Shown: positions 34,587 to 45,343 of the stretch, piece after piece
How positions within the stretch are numbered: position 1 is the stretch's first letter
Layout: each line of letters opens with the position of its first letter
Source of the DNA: Chamaecrista fasciculata
Lineage: Eukaryota > Streptophyta > Magnoliopsida > Fabales > Fabaceae
Length of the DNA: 64,000 bases
Reading direction: 5' to 3'
Assembly (NCBI GenBank): GCA_003254925.1
Contig: QANZ01042729.1
Span: 247,155 to 311,154 of the forward strand
Program-made: the position numbers and the translations under genes
The notes under the pieces: generated by a model
Databases searched by the model: none
Told to the model about the DNA's origin: nothing
The model's input: only the letters and a program-made list of their open reading frames with translations

Positions 34587-37500
34587 AAAACCACAATCTC
34601 AACTCACAAGAAACTTGCTTGAACCTGCCTCAAGCATGCCCCCAAATTTTGCCCTTCTACCTGTACAGACGATGCCTCCTACTATGAAAATCCTTTCTTC
34701 TCTTTGGGATTTTTCTCAACAACTAGCTTATCGAGTTCTGATACTGTAGATATTGGTGTGGGTTAAAGACTTGAGAACCCTTCGTCTTTTGCTATCATCT
34801 TCTCTTCTTGTTTGTTTGTTTTGTTTTGTTTTTTGTTTTGTGAAAAGCTCATAATAATTGAGGTGAGTATGGATGATCTAAACGTCCATCATCATCCCTC
34901 ACCCCTCTGCAGTTTTTTTTGTAAATGGAAAGCGTCTGGAATGAATGCAGAGACTCTTGATATGGTAATTTTCATGTGCATCTTTCTTTCTCTTTTCGAT
35001 TATTTGCCCATTTATTCGTTTTTGCCCCTCAACAATTGTGACTGGTATTGTAGAGGGTCTCTTTGAAATTTCAACTCAAAATATGGTCATGAATGTATTA
35101 CCAGAAATTAAACTTGAAGTTTTGAATTGAGTTAGGATTAGAAGTCAAGTCTCAAGATTAATTAAATTTGTTGCCAAAGATGTCAAATTCAACCTGGGAC
35201 CAGCATCATGTGCCAAATGGATAAAGGGAGGGTTATCCCAAGCTGCAGTTGACAAAACATTAGGTAACATATTCTCAATAACATGGCGGTGGTTGACAAT
35301 TCCTTAAAAAATTTAGTGGATTTTCTCTACATTCAACTATACAAGCTACAGTTACTGAATTTGGGGAAGCAAACAAAACAAAAAATGAAAATACATGCAA
35401 AAAAGTGCACCTGCGTTCTGAATAAACAAGAAAAAAGTGCATCAAATAATGAATTATTGGCAATGGTAGTGGGATGGAATCTAAATGTTGTCGAATAGAA
35501 CACAAATCCAAAGAAGCTGCCAAAATTGCTGACCTGATATATTGCTGCCATTATGTGGCCAAAAAAATATATTGCTGCCATTAATCCTCAATTGACTTTC
35601 TTCTCTCTAATCTAAGCACTACCTTTTCAATCCCTCCATTTCTTGGCACTTATTATTCTTTTTTTCATAAATAGGAATATCATTAAAAGGAAGCGAAGAA
35701 TCAAGGTCCAGCCAATACAATATACAAACAATTTATTGGCACCAACCCACATATATTGAATAGATAAATCAATATTTTGTTATACAATTTTATTTTTCAG
35801 AAAACTCACATCGTTTATTAGCTATAACAATTAACAAGAGAGAAAATTTAAATTACTTTTACTAAAATAACTTCCTCCACAGTTTCTTATTATATATATA
35901 TATATATTTGTGTTAATATTTTCACTTTAATCAATTTTAAAATATTATTTACATATTCTTTAGAATATGCAAAATTACTAGTTTATAGTAATGTCAGTGG
36001 GGGGTTTTTGCTCAAAGTTTAAACAGAAAATTTGTCACTAGTTAAGTGGTAGATAATAATTGGAAGGTCATCATAGTGATCAATATTTTAAACCAAATTG
36101 ATTTAAAAAAATGAATAATATATTTTAAAATATGCCATACGTGTTAGGTTAACAAGTCCATTGTGTTTGATATACTTTAATAAACATTCCAGAAACAACG
36201 GTCTACCATTGTAGCTAATTATTTGTTCTTTGTTTTTTGAAAGTTAAGNCACTACCTTTGTTATTTGTTTTTTGTTTTTTGAAAGTTAAGTACCACCTTT
36301 GATCTGTTCTTTGTTAAAAAAATATTCATTATATTAAACTACCTGGTATTATTTAGTAGGTTGAGAGATAAGATGGAATCTCCGTGAAAGATTCTCCATA
36401 ATTAGAGTGGCATCCGATTCATATTTCAAACTATGGTTTTCATCCCATAAAATTAAAAAAAGTGTCTTGCTAATTAATAGATTAGTCATTATAGATATTA
36501 ACTCGAAATATTATACTCTGAACGCTCAACTCTGAAGTCATAAAAGATAAAACAAGAAGCAAAGAAAGTCTAACTCTAACCTGGTGCAGTGAAAAACTGA
36601 AGATATGCCTTATGTCTTCTTTAAATTAATCAAGATTCAATACATATAGCAATCCGCTGCAACTGGCAAACGTGGCCCTACAACCATGTGAGTTGTGACA
36701 CGTTACTTGCTTACTAACTGATATTTTCGGTACTCGTATTATTATTTTGTTTATCCATTCATTGTGGGACAGGATAATTGTTATTTATTATTATTTAAAG
36801 AACGATATTAGCTTATCTTCAATCTTCCTCTAGCGTCCTCACACTTCAATCATGGAGGATCTTAGTATTATAATATTAGTTATATTTTTATATTAGAATA
36901 AAATAAGCATAAATGTCCCTTTCATTTTCCATGTTTCCTTAATAGTTGGGCTTTGGCTGCTAGGTCGCTTATGTGTCCCACTGAAATTGGTCTCAGTCTC
37001 ATCAGCAGTCACTTAAATCGGTGGGATTCAACATTCTTTTTCGAAAAAGAAAAAAAAAGTAATAATGAACCATGGCATGGCAACTGAATGTTAGGTAGAA
37101 GACGACGATGTAAATGGTGAAACTGTAACCGAAATCCCGAATCCAGACTTCCAACCAAAAAAGAACACTATAGACGAAATAACAAAATAAGACTATATCA
37201 AAATCAGTTTTAGTAGCATGCTGAATTGCTGACAATATGTCAGTAGTATATGAACATTAATTAATAAATGGTTGACAGCATCATGGGCCAATGTATCGAA
37301 GCTTATGCAAGGAGGAATTATGGTTATCTATCTGGCAAATCAATATTGTAGCAAGGAAAACAATGGTTTACATTACTTCATGATGGCGTTCTGCAATTTC
37401 CTGACCACCCTGACCTGTTAGAGGTAAGTAGTAACAACTAACAACAACTCTTCCCGCTGAAGTTCGTTTCATCCTTTGTACCTAGGAAGGATTGCAATGC

Positions 37501-37764
37501 AAGGCACAATAGAAAGAAGTCAGAATCTAAGCAGCAAATTTTATACAAGGGTCTCCAAATTTCTTGTCCTCGTACAAAAAACAACTGAACCATTACTCTC
37601 TCTCGAAGGCTTAGTAAGAAACTAATCACAAATTTGAAAGGTAAAACTTCGCAGCACAAATTGCAACTGCAGACACGAATTTAACCGATATTTATTTTAC
37701 CTACACTCCTGCTGAAGTTGTTGTGCTACTTCCAAAACTGATTCTTTGATTTTTTTTTTTTATA
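34587..37764. other. PPCK 3' UTR and long intergenic region
   Basis: The 3' UTR probably runs to about 35090. The rest is AT-rich with no gene supported. An N at 36249 lies between two copies of a T-rich phrase ending TTTTTTGAAAGTTAAG (36218-36248 and 36259-36289). A short TA repeat lies near 35893. Confidence 0.5.
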
Positions 37765-39453
37765 CGCTGGCTTCAATATTTGGAAAGACCACATTAGTGT
37801 CTCATCATAGCACCAGCATTGTCAAATTCTCCACAATAATTAGGTGCTGAAAACACTGTTACAAGCTGTTAGTTAGCAAAGAACTTGTAACCATCCTCCA
37901 CAACCAGCCAGGCACATAGGAAATCAAAGCAACTAAATTTTAGTTAAAACCTACATCTCCTTTTTAAACATAAAGGATTGTACAATGTGAAACAACATAT
38001 GACTATGTCATGCATAAAATTCCTTCAAGCGTGCAACACAAAAGGCAAATTCTAGTCCTTTCAAGTAACAAAAATTTCGACAGAAATATGTGAATTGCTG
38101 TCATAGAATCAGTAGAAATGGGATTAAAGATTGAATGCTGAAGTCTTGATAACACAGTGAACAGCAAAGGAAGGGTTTAACCTGATGAGCACGACAAATG
38201 AGATCCAGATCTTGCTTCTGAAGAAACTCAGAGACCTTATCAGCACCAAATGTATTATTATGAAACTCCCCTGTCATTCATTCCCCAATCTTGAACATCC
38301 TTGCTTGGGTCTGACCAAAGGAGATCACAAAGCAAACCTGTATCTGGATTCTGGTACATCAGTAGGCCGCTGTAGATTTCTAATCTGTTCCAAATTATGC
38401 AAGTCAGGAGAAAGTCCCCCATGCATACGCAGAATCTTTTCATCAATAAGGGCTGCCACAGGTAAGCAGTTGAAGCACTCAGCAAATGACTTCCATAACC
38501 TTACATTGATTGAACCTTCTCTTACATTCATCATAAAATCCATATATATGGTTTATAGAAGCACATTCATGTTTCCCCCTTAAGAGGAAAAACTTCTCAG
38601 GATATTTTATTTTATAGGCAAGGAGAAGGCATATTATTTTCAAACTCTGCTTCCCACGGTCCACATAATTCCCCCAAAAATAAGTAGTTGGCATCAGGAG
38701 GAAGTCCACCCTACTCAAAAAGCCTTAATAGATCACAATATTGACCATGTACGTCATCTGAAAGATAGATATAAAAAAGGGTCCTTCTAACATGTGTCTT
38801 TAGGACACATATTAAGGTTTCTTTTGATTGATCAAGTGAATTTTCAAACATTAAAAATTATCTTTTAAATGAATTTTTATAAATTTTAAGATATGAGATG
38901 TTTTATTAACCAGTCAGAAGAAACCTTAAAATATGCCCCAAATAAATCCTATAAAAAAAATCAAGAAATCATTGCAGAAACAGTATGCACGTAGTTGTTC
39001 TCTCGTACTTAGAATATAACGTAACACTGTCACCAGTCTCTTCCACATCGGTCCATTGGAGCACCAGTGAAGGAAAATATTATGAGTAAACTAACCTTTT
39101 GATCCCTGATTATACAGGCGCTGTAGATTCCCTGAATTTTTGCATGAGATATAATGTTTTTCCGGCATCCTTATTTCCTAAACCCTAAAACTTTTCAATC
39201 AATACTCATTAGTGAATCAAGATGGCATTAAGGAAGAAGCAAGGTGCAAAGAGTATCAAGCACAGAATGAATGAAGAGATGAAAGCGAAGAATAGGAAGA
39301 GTACAATATACCACAAATGTTAATCAAGCTCCAATAAATTAGGGTGTTGCAAGAAAGAGGGATCTCGGACTCAGACAGCTGAAGCTGCTTCCCTGGACGG
39401 CCGCGAACTCCAAGAAGGCGATTTATTATGTCATCAATAATCGATGGGTCCAT
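37765..39453 (-). pseudogene. Serine/threonine phosphatase PP1 catalytic subunit pseudogene
   Basis: Three exon remnants of a plant PP1 (TOPP-type) gene are seen: 39312-39453 (MDPSIIDDIINRLLGVRGRP), 38182-38757, and about 37769-37904. Introns remain, so it is a decayed gene copy and not a processed one. Damage includes loss of about ten codons after SESEI in exon 1; a TAG at 38711-38713 replacing Tyr of RLFEYGG; a frameshift before NYVDRG (about 38678); a duplicated CAAT causing a shift near 38508; further shifts near 38340 and 38257; a TAA at 37869-37871; and a deletion of about 10 bases after GAMM (about 37803). The last acceptor reads CTG where CAG is expected. Metal-site motifs are also changed: GDYVDRG is GNYVDRG and RGNHE is RGKHE. 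It cannot encode an active phosphatase. Confidence 0.93.
38801..38941. mobile_element. Short MITE inside the PP1 pseudogene intron
   Basis: The left end (ACACATATTAAGGTTTCTTT) is inverted at the right end (reversed: GGCATATTTTAAGGTTTCTT). About 140 bp with no coding content. It sits in intron 1, just upstream of exon 2. Confidence 0.65.
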
Positions 39454-40257
39454 TTCTTCGCCTCAAAGATAACGTGTGATGAGTGATTATAGGAAGGTGG
39501 AAAGGGGGCGAAGATGAACAGAAGCGAAAGTAAGCGAAAAGCGTCAGCAAGACTCGACGGAACCAAGTGACGAGTTTTTGGCCATCACAAGGATGTTGTT
39601 ATTTGAGGATTTTTGGCAATTCTTTCAAGAAAGTAGGAGATGAAGAGAGATATATTGAAGAGAAGGCGAGGGGTACTTCACTTGTATCACTGGGTAACCA
39701 TATCTCCTCTTTATAACTGTTTCCGAGTCCCAAGGTTTTTGCATAAAAATTTTGTTCTTACTATTCTTAAATGAGCCTTTTGATAAAAAAATATAATTGG
39801 TCATTGTGATTATAATAAAATTAAGGCCATATTGTAGACAACCTTTTAAGATGATAACAAGATTGTTTGGTGTACTTTGAGTGGAATAGATCGATTAGCT
39901 TGATCGATTGCTCCATTAGTTGAACAATGCATGCATATGGGATCAAGCTTGATAAAGGTGGGAATGGGAATATGGGATCTCATTTGTCATTCTCATCCCA
40001 ACCATACTCTCCAAGTCTCACATAGTCATCCCCATACCATACCTACATGCACTAAAATTAGCACTCAAGATTTATGTATATTATAGATTGGTCTATCATT
40101 TCCATGCATTGCCCTCGAAATTCATTATCTGTCACTGCCCAACATTTACATCCATCGGAATGGAGTGTGTATCATGCCATACAATCCCAAACCTTAAACT
40201 TAGTTATACTAATTCTCGATCCTAAACCCAACGGGTAATGCATGCAAACGTCTACAA
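39454..40257. other. Spacer upstream of the PP1 pseudogene
   Basis: Bases to about 39680 would be the former promoter/leader of the PP1 copy. The remainder is plain spacer. No gene is seen. Confidence 0.45.
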
Positions 40258-40872
40258 TATCTAGTTAGTTGCTCATCCTCATATTGGAAACTTCATAGAA
40301 ATATAGAAAAGGAATACAGTAGCAAGCTTAATCAGAAGCTATAAAGCACCAGTATCAATGTAAAGCAGCAATGATGAATATAGAGGGTGATGATAAAGAT
40401 AGGCAAGCATGTTCTGGCTTTTGAGTACATCGAATCAAATTACTAAAAGGACTGCTTTTTTTTTTACAGATTAAAGATGATCAGTAATTGAGGGTGCACT
40501 CTATCAAGATCTGATTAGTTTGCTCATCCTCAGATTGGAAACTTCATAGATACATAGAAAAGGAATACTACAGTATTCCAAATAGCAATCTTAATCAGAA
40601 GCTGTCATACATACTCATACAGCTTTAAGTATCCTGATAAATGGAAGTTAACAATTTTTCCTTGACCGCTTAAGGACTAAATAATTTGTTTGTAAGGAAG
40701 AAACGGTGTAAATGATAAAGCAATGATTAATAGAGAGGGAGATGATAATTAGAACCAGCAACGAAGATAGGCAATAGTGTTTTGACTTGTGAGTACATAC
40801 ATGCACTGGAACAAATTACTACAAGGACTATTTTTTATTTTTTTACAGATAATGATGAGTAATTCAGGGCGT
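40258..40872 (-). repeat. Imperfect tandem duplication of the dioxygenase 3' flank
   Basis: Two diverged copies (about 40258-40490 and 40508-40872) share, in order, GCTCATCCTCA, ATTGGAAACTTCATAGA, ATAGAAAAGGAATAC, AATCTTAATCAGAAGCT-type, GATAGGCAA and a final TTTTTTTACAGAT phrase. No N separates them and divergence is clear, so this looks like an old genomic duplication. It lies directly downstream (minus strand) of the dioxygenase stop. Confidence 0.75.
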
Positions 40873-40898
40873 ATCAAAACTGAATGAAAGTGGGTCTG

Positions 40899-42468
40899 TC
40901 AAAGCCTAAAGTGGTCAAGTGGAATGGTATCACTGCCAAGGCCTAAAGAGTTGTAATAGGCAACATAATCACTAACCCGTGTTTCCTTGTAAAGGGCAGG
41001 ACTGTCCTCTGATAACAATTCTTTTATGGGTCCAAAATCCAACTCAGATGACTGGTAATGAGTGCTGAAGAAGCAGGCCACAGATACTCTTGGGCCTATT
41101 ATGTTTGCTAAAACTCTGTGCTTGGCACTCTTAAACCTGTCATTAGAGATAAGCTGCAATACCAAAACAAACCACAAATCATGAATCATCATTCATCCAT
41201 TTCTGCTATGGTAGTTAGTTGAGTTAGGAACTTGCCTGGATAAGGTCTCCGAGATTGATAACCAAGGCTCCCTCAAGTGGGTGGATATCAACCCAATGAG
41301 TTTGGTAAAGCACTTGGAGGCCACCAATGTGATCTTGAAGAAGGATGGTGAAGAAATCAGGGTCTGAGTGCTCTGAGGTTCCCATAGTTTTATGTGGCTC
41401 AGGGCATTGTGGGTAGTAGTGAGAAACCAGAACATGCCCTTTCCCACACTCCATTTCTTCAAGGTGTTTGGGTTTCAGCCCCAAAGCCTCTGATAGCAAC
41501 TCCAACAAAGTTTCTCCAACCTTCTTCATATACTCTGAGTAACGAATTGTAATCTCCCTACAATAATATCAACTGCAACACATATCACTCCACTTCATCG
41601 ATTTTTTTTTTCTCAACAATACACACAACTTCCGGACACCACTACATATACTGTGAGAAAAAAAGATATTTCAAATCCGAAGAATTACTGTGCTATTGAT
41701 GATTGATCTATCAAAGAGTCCCATATTTCAATTTTCTTTTTAATCCAGGGGCATTTTGTGATGAGCCTGTTGTCCAAAAAATTAATAGAATTTTGGGTGG
41801 AATAGATAAGGAAGGAGAAGTTTATATATATATATTTGTTCTGGGAACATATGTGAGGTTGGTGCAACATATATATATATTGTATATATAGAGTAGTGCA
41901 TGCAGTACCTGAAAACAGTGGGTATTTCTTGAGGATGTGGAGGATATGGAGCCATGGCACAAAGAAAAGTGTCTCTCCAATTTGCTGCTTTGGAGTGAAA
42001 AAGATCGAAGTTACTGAAGAATCTGGCCTTCCTAGAGGTATCACGGGAGTAGTATTCCATCTTCAAATGGTGTGGCTGTTGGTGAAATCGACGAACGCCT
42101 TCCATCATGTCGTGCAGGACCTGTTTGGGGATGCCATGGTTGACAACCTGAAAAAATCCCCAAGTTTCAGAGGCGTGGCGAACCTGCTCGATGATGTGGG
42201 TTCGTCCAACATCACTAAGGTCTATCACAGGAATCTCAAGGTGGGATTGGGAAGGAGCAGATTGCGAAGCATGGTTAGAACTGGAACAATGAGATATGAA
42301 CAAGTGAGGGATTTTTGAGATGCCAGAGTCAACCAGTGCTTTCACACCACCTTTGGTTTCATCAAACGCCTTCGCTTCTTCTTCCCTCCGCCTATCACTT
42401 TCCCATCCATCCTCATTATGACTTGACCTTGATCTTTGTTGCTGCTGCTGCTGCTGCGAATCCTCCAT
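40899..42468 (-). CDS. 2-oxoglutarate/Fe(II) dioxygenase, ACC-oxidase-homolog type
   Basis: This is an oxidase or hydroxylase of plant specialised metabolism; the substrate cannot be told. Three exons (42468-41909, 41557-41236, 41153-40899) give 378 residues. The N-terminus is Gln-rich (MEDSQQQQQQQR). The DIOX_N region starts near residue 79 (IPVIDLSDVG, WGFFQVVNHGIP). The catalytic core holds iron ligands His250, Asp252 and His306 (TSEHSDPDFFTILLQDH; KSAKHRVLAN) and 2-oxoglutarate-binding Arg316 and Ser318 (RVSVACFF). Together with VKALVDSGISKIP this matches the 1-aminocyclopropane-1-carboxylate oxidase homolog clade. That clade does not make ethylene, despite its name. Intron 2 has a GC donor (CAG/GCAAGT) instead of GT. 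Intron 1 holds TA repeats. It is divergent from RAF1 with a 345-bp shared upstream region. Confidence 0.93.
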
Positions 42469-42813
42469 TTTTGGCTATTCAACTTTGCCTGTCCTCTTTA
42501 ATTTACTATACATTATAGATCTAATTGGTGTTTGTCGCTTTGTGGAATCTGTTCCCAAATTGGTAAGAAAAGAAATTAAAATGGAATTAATAATTAGTAT
42601 AAAATGGAATTTATTTTTACAGCTTAATATTTATTAACCTTTATAGTTGCTATATATGTGCAACGCTGTTTCAACGTTTTCACCGTAGAAGTTACTACAA
42701 GTTTACAAGTATAAGAGAGAGCGTGATCCTCAGAAAAATCTGTTTCCAGTAACAGATAAGGCGCAGTGAAGGAAGGAACGCTGAAATTGAAGTTTTGAAG
42801 CAGCACCATCACC
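42469..42813. promoter_or_regulatory. Shared upstream region of dioxygenase (-) and RAF1 (+)
   Basis: Two start codons, 42468 (minus) and 42814 (plus), are separated by 345 bases, which must hold both leaders and promoters. A TATA-like ACTATACATTATAGATC near 42505-42521 could serve the minus gene; no clear TATA box is seen for RAF1. Shared control is possible but not shown. Confidence 0.5.
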
Positions 42814-44148
42814 ATGGTTTCACTCTCTATCAACACTCTGAAGCCCCTTCCTCTCATCCCTCCCTCCAAGATATTTAATCCCTTCGAACGTCGCTCTCTC
42901 CCTAAACCCAAACCCAAACCCATTTCTGCAATTATTTCGTCTTCTTCGTCTCCTTTTCCCATCCCAGACCCTCATGGCGATCCTCAACAACTGTACCAGC
43001 CCTTCAGGCCGCCTCCTTCTCCTCTTCCTCCTCAGTTCGAATCCCTCGACCTTCAGCGTCGCTTTGAAATCCTTGCCGATCGATTGGGTCTCTGGTACGA
43101 ATACGCCCCTCTCATCTCTTCCCTCATCCGCGAAGGCTTTTCCCCTCCTTCCATTGAAGAAGCCACTGGCATTTCTGGCGTCGAGCAGAATCGCCTTGTC
43201 GTTGCCGCTCAGGTACGCGATTCTCTTGTCCAATCCAATGCTGACCCCGATACTCTCTCCTTTTTTGACACCGGCGGAGCCGAATTGCTCTACGAAATTC
43301 GCCTTCTCAGTGCTTCCCAACGCGCCGCTGCTGCTCGTTTCATTGTGCTCAACAAGTTTGACGGTAAGGGGGCTCAAGATTTGGCCCGCGCTATAAAAGA
43401 TTTCCCTCGCAGGCGCGGTGACAGAGGCTGGGAAAGCTTTGATTATAAATTTCCTGGAGATTGTCTCGCTTTCATGCACTACAGGCAGAGTAGGGAATAC
43501 AAAAACCCATCGGAGCAGAGAACCGCTTGGTTAGAGCAGGCTCTGAGCGTCGCTGAAACGGAGAAGGCGAAAACAACAATTTCAGAGGACTTGAGGGGCG
43601 ACAAGGAAGAAAAAGAGGATCAAGTAGAAAAAGGGGTTCGTGTGCCGGTGGTGAGGTTGAAGATGGGTGAGGTGGCAGAAGCTAGTTCGGTGGTTGTCTT
43701 GCCTGTTTGTAGGGCTGAGGAGAGAGATAGGGAGGTTGTGGAGGCACCATTGGAGTACAAAACTGAGGGAAGTTTTGGTGTGGTGGTAGCAGAAAAGGCA
43801 TGGGAGAGATGGGTAGTGTTGCCTGGATGGGAGCCTCTAGCCTTTTTGGGGAAAGGTGGAGGAGTTGTAGTGTCCTTTCCAGATGGAAGGGTGTTACCAT
43901 GGACGGTCAATAGGTGGTACAAAGAAGAGCCTGTGTTGGTGGTGGCTGATAGAACCAACAACAAAGTACTTGCAGATGATGGCTTTTATCTCGTCAAGGT
44001 TGATGAAGGTGATCACGGCTTAAAAGTCGAAAGAGGATCGTCGTTGAAGAAAGTGGGTGTGGAAGACTGTTTGGGAACTGTAGTATTGGTCGTTAGGCCT
44101 CCTAGAGACGACATTGATGATCAATTGAGTGATCAAGATTGGGAGTAA
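42814..44148 (+). CDS. RAF1: Rubisco accumulation factor 1, chloroplastic
   Basis: This chloroplast chaperone stabilises newly folded Rubisco large subunits during assembly of the L8 core. A single exon encodes 444 residues. Residues 1 to about 45 are a Ser/Pro-rich transit peptide (MVSLSINTLKPLPLIPPSK). The alpha-helical domain follows (about 70-250), with LADRLGLWYEYAPLISSLIR, GFSPPSIEEATGISGVEQNR and PGDCLAFMHYRQSREYKNPS. A charged linker around 255-280 (DLRGDKEEKEDQVEKG) leads to the beta-rich domain (about 280-430), which mediates dimerisation in this family; visible segments are VPVVRLKMGEVAEASSVVVL and FLGKGGGVVVSFPDGRVLPW. The acidic C-terminus (LSDQDWE) is also typical. The lack of introns agrees with other plant RAF1 genes. 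Confidence 0.96.
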   Translation: MVSLSINTLKPLPLIPPSKIFNPFERRSLPKPKPKPISAIISSSSSPFPIPDPHGDPQQLYQPFRPPPSPLPPQFESLDLQRRFEILADRLGLWYEYAPLISSLIREGFSPPSIEEATGISGVEQNRLVVAAQVRDSLVQSNADPDTLSFFDTGGAELLYEIRLLSASQRAAAARFIVLNKFDGKGAQDLARAIKDFPRRRGDRGWESFDYKFPGDCLAFMHYRQSREYKNPSEQRTAWLEQALSVAETEKAKTTISEDLRGDKEEKEDQVEKGVRVPVVRLKMGEVAEASSVVVLPVCRAEERDREVVEAPLEYKTEGSFGVVVAEKAWERWVVLPGWEPLAFLGKGGGVVVSFPDGRVLPWTVNRWYKEEPVLVVADRTNNKVLADDGFYLVKVDEGDHGLKVERGSSLKKVGVEDCLGTVVLVVRPPRDDIDDQLSDQDWE

Positions 44149-45343
44149 AAGTAAAGGAATTGGGTAATGTTTTCTTGAAGATTGATACAAGACACACGTA
44201 ATTCTACTTCACCCATCTGGATTTCAGATGGACACATCTTGTCGAGTTTTCTGATCTTGCGAAATGCTTGTAGTAATTTCTATTTCTGTTCTGTCTTGTC
44301 TAGGCGTTTTCAAGATAATTAATACACCAGCTCCCATTAAATTTCTTTCTATTTAGACGAATTCATGCTTATTTATGGATCAATAAAGGATGATCCCCAT
44401 CCATCATGATATTTATCTTTCACAACTTAAAATCGATCCTCCCTGTTTATTAAAATTGTTACCCAGAAAACCTTGCATGGATATATGCCACAGGAGCAAT
44501 CTTGTCAGTGAAAGATTTCAACCATTAAGGCTATTGACTGTGCATGCCATTAGCACGAGTCAACCGTATGAATCTTGGACGTGTGCAATAATACATCCCC
44601 AAAAGGATGTGGTTAAGGACAGAAATTGGAGCTAAGATAGTGCAGAGAATATTTGATTCAAAAGATATACTTTTTATTATTATTATACAAAAGATATACT
44701 TAGAGTTCCATGGAGTATCATCAAATTCAAAAGTAAACTTAGATTTCATATTATCTTGGTATTCTATCCTAAACAGGTTCCAGGATCTTCTCTCATACAG
44801 ATGGATAGCCTTGGCTAATTTTATTTTTGGCCATTGCCTTGGTTAATGTTTGATACATCTCAACTTACATAATTTCAATTTCATAAAAGTGTATTTATTA
44901 AGCACTTATGTATGAAATTTTAAATCTCTATATATCATATATGTTTAAAATAATATGAACTTGTTAGTTAATTGAACCTATCAAATGCCGAAGAAAGAAC
45001 TTGCACATGTATATTAACGAAAATATTGTCAACGGTATTTGATATCATGATACTTCATGCATTTGGAAATTTTGTAATGATTTGACCGCCACGAAATCCA
45101 AGATTTCATGTCTTTAAAGATTTTTTTTTTTTTTAAAAAAAGAAAACTATAACTTAAACATCTAAAAAAAATGTATATAATCCATTTGCATAAGCCATAT
45201 GAACAAAGGCATTCAAGAAATTGAACTCATGTTAGTTTTGTAACATAATACAACATATTGTATTTGTCAGTACACTCATGCTAAGCATATTGCCAGGTTT
45301 TGAGTATCATGTTTTATGAAATCAATCCTCAATAGTGTGACAA
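44149..45343. other. Convergent intergenic region
   Basis: It holds the RAF1 3' UTR (probably to about 44390) and the 3' UTR of the minus-strand gene ending at 45344. The rest is AT-rich. No gene is seen. Confidence 0.5.

Noticed and set aside
38185..38583. 132-residue plus-strand frame
   Set aside because: It is antisense to exon 2 of the PP1 pseudogene and has no support of its own.
41810..41890. Coding sequence continuing past the first dioxygenase exon
   Set aside because: The frame runs on into TA-repeat intron sequence, while splicing at 41909/41557 restores the conserved domain.
42820..43479. 219-residue minus-strand frame
   Set aside because: It is antisense to RAF1; long shadow frames are expected in GC-rich single-exon genes.
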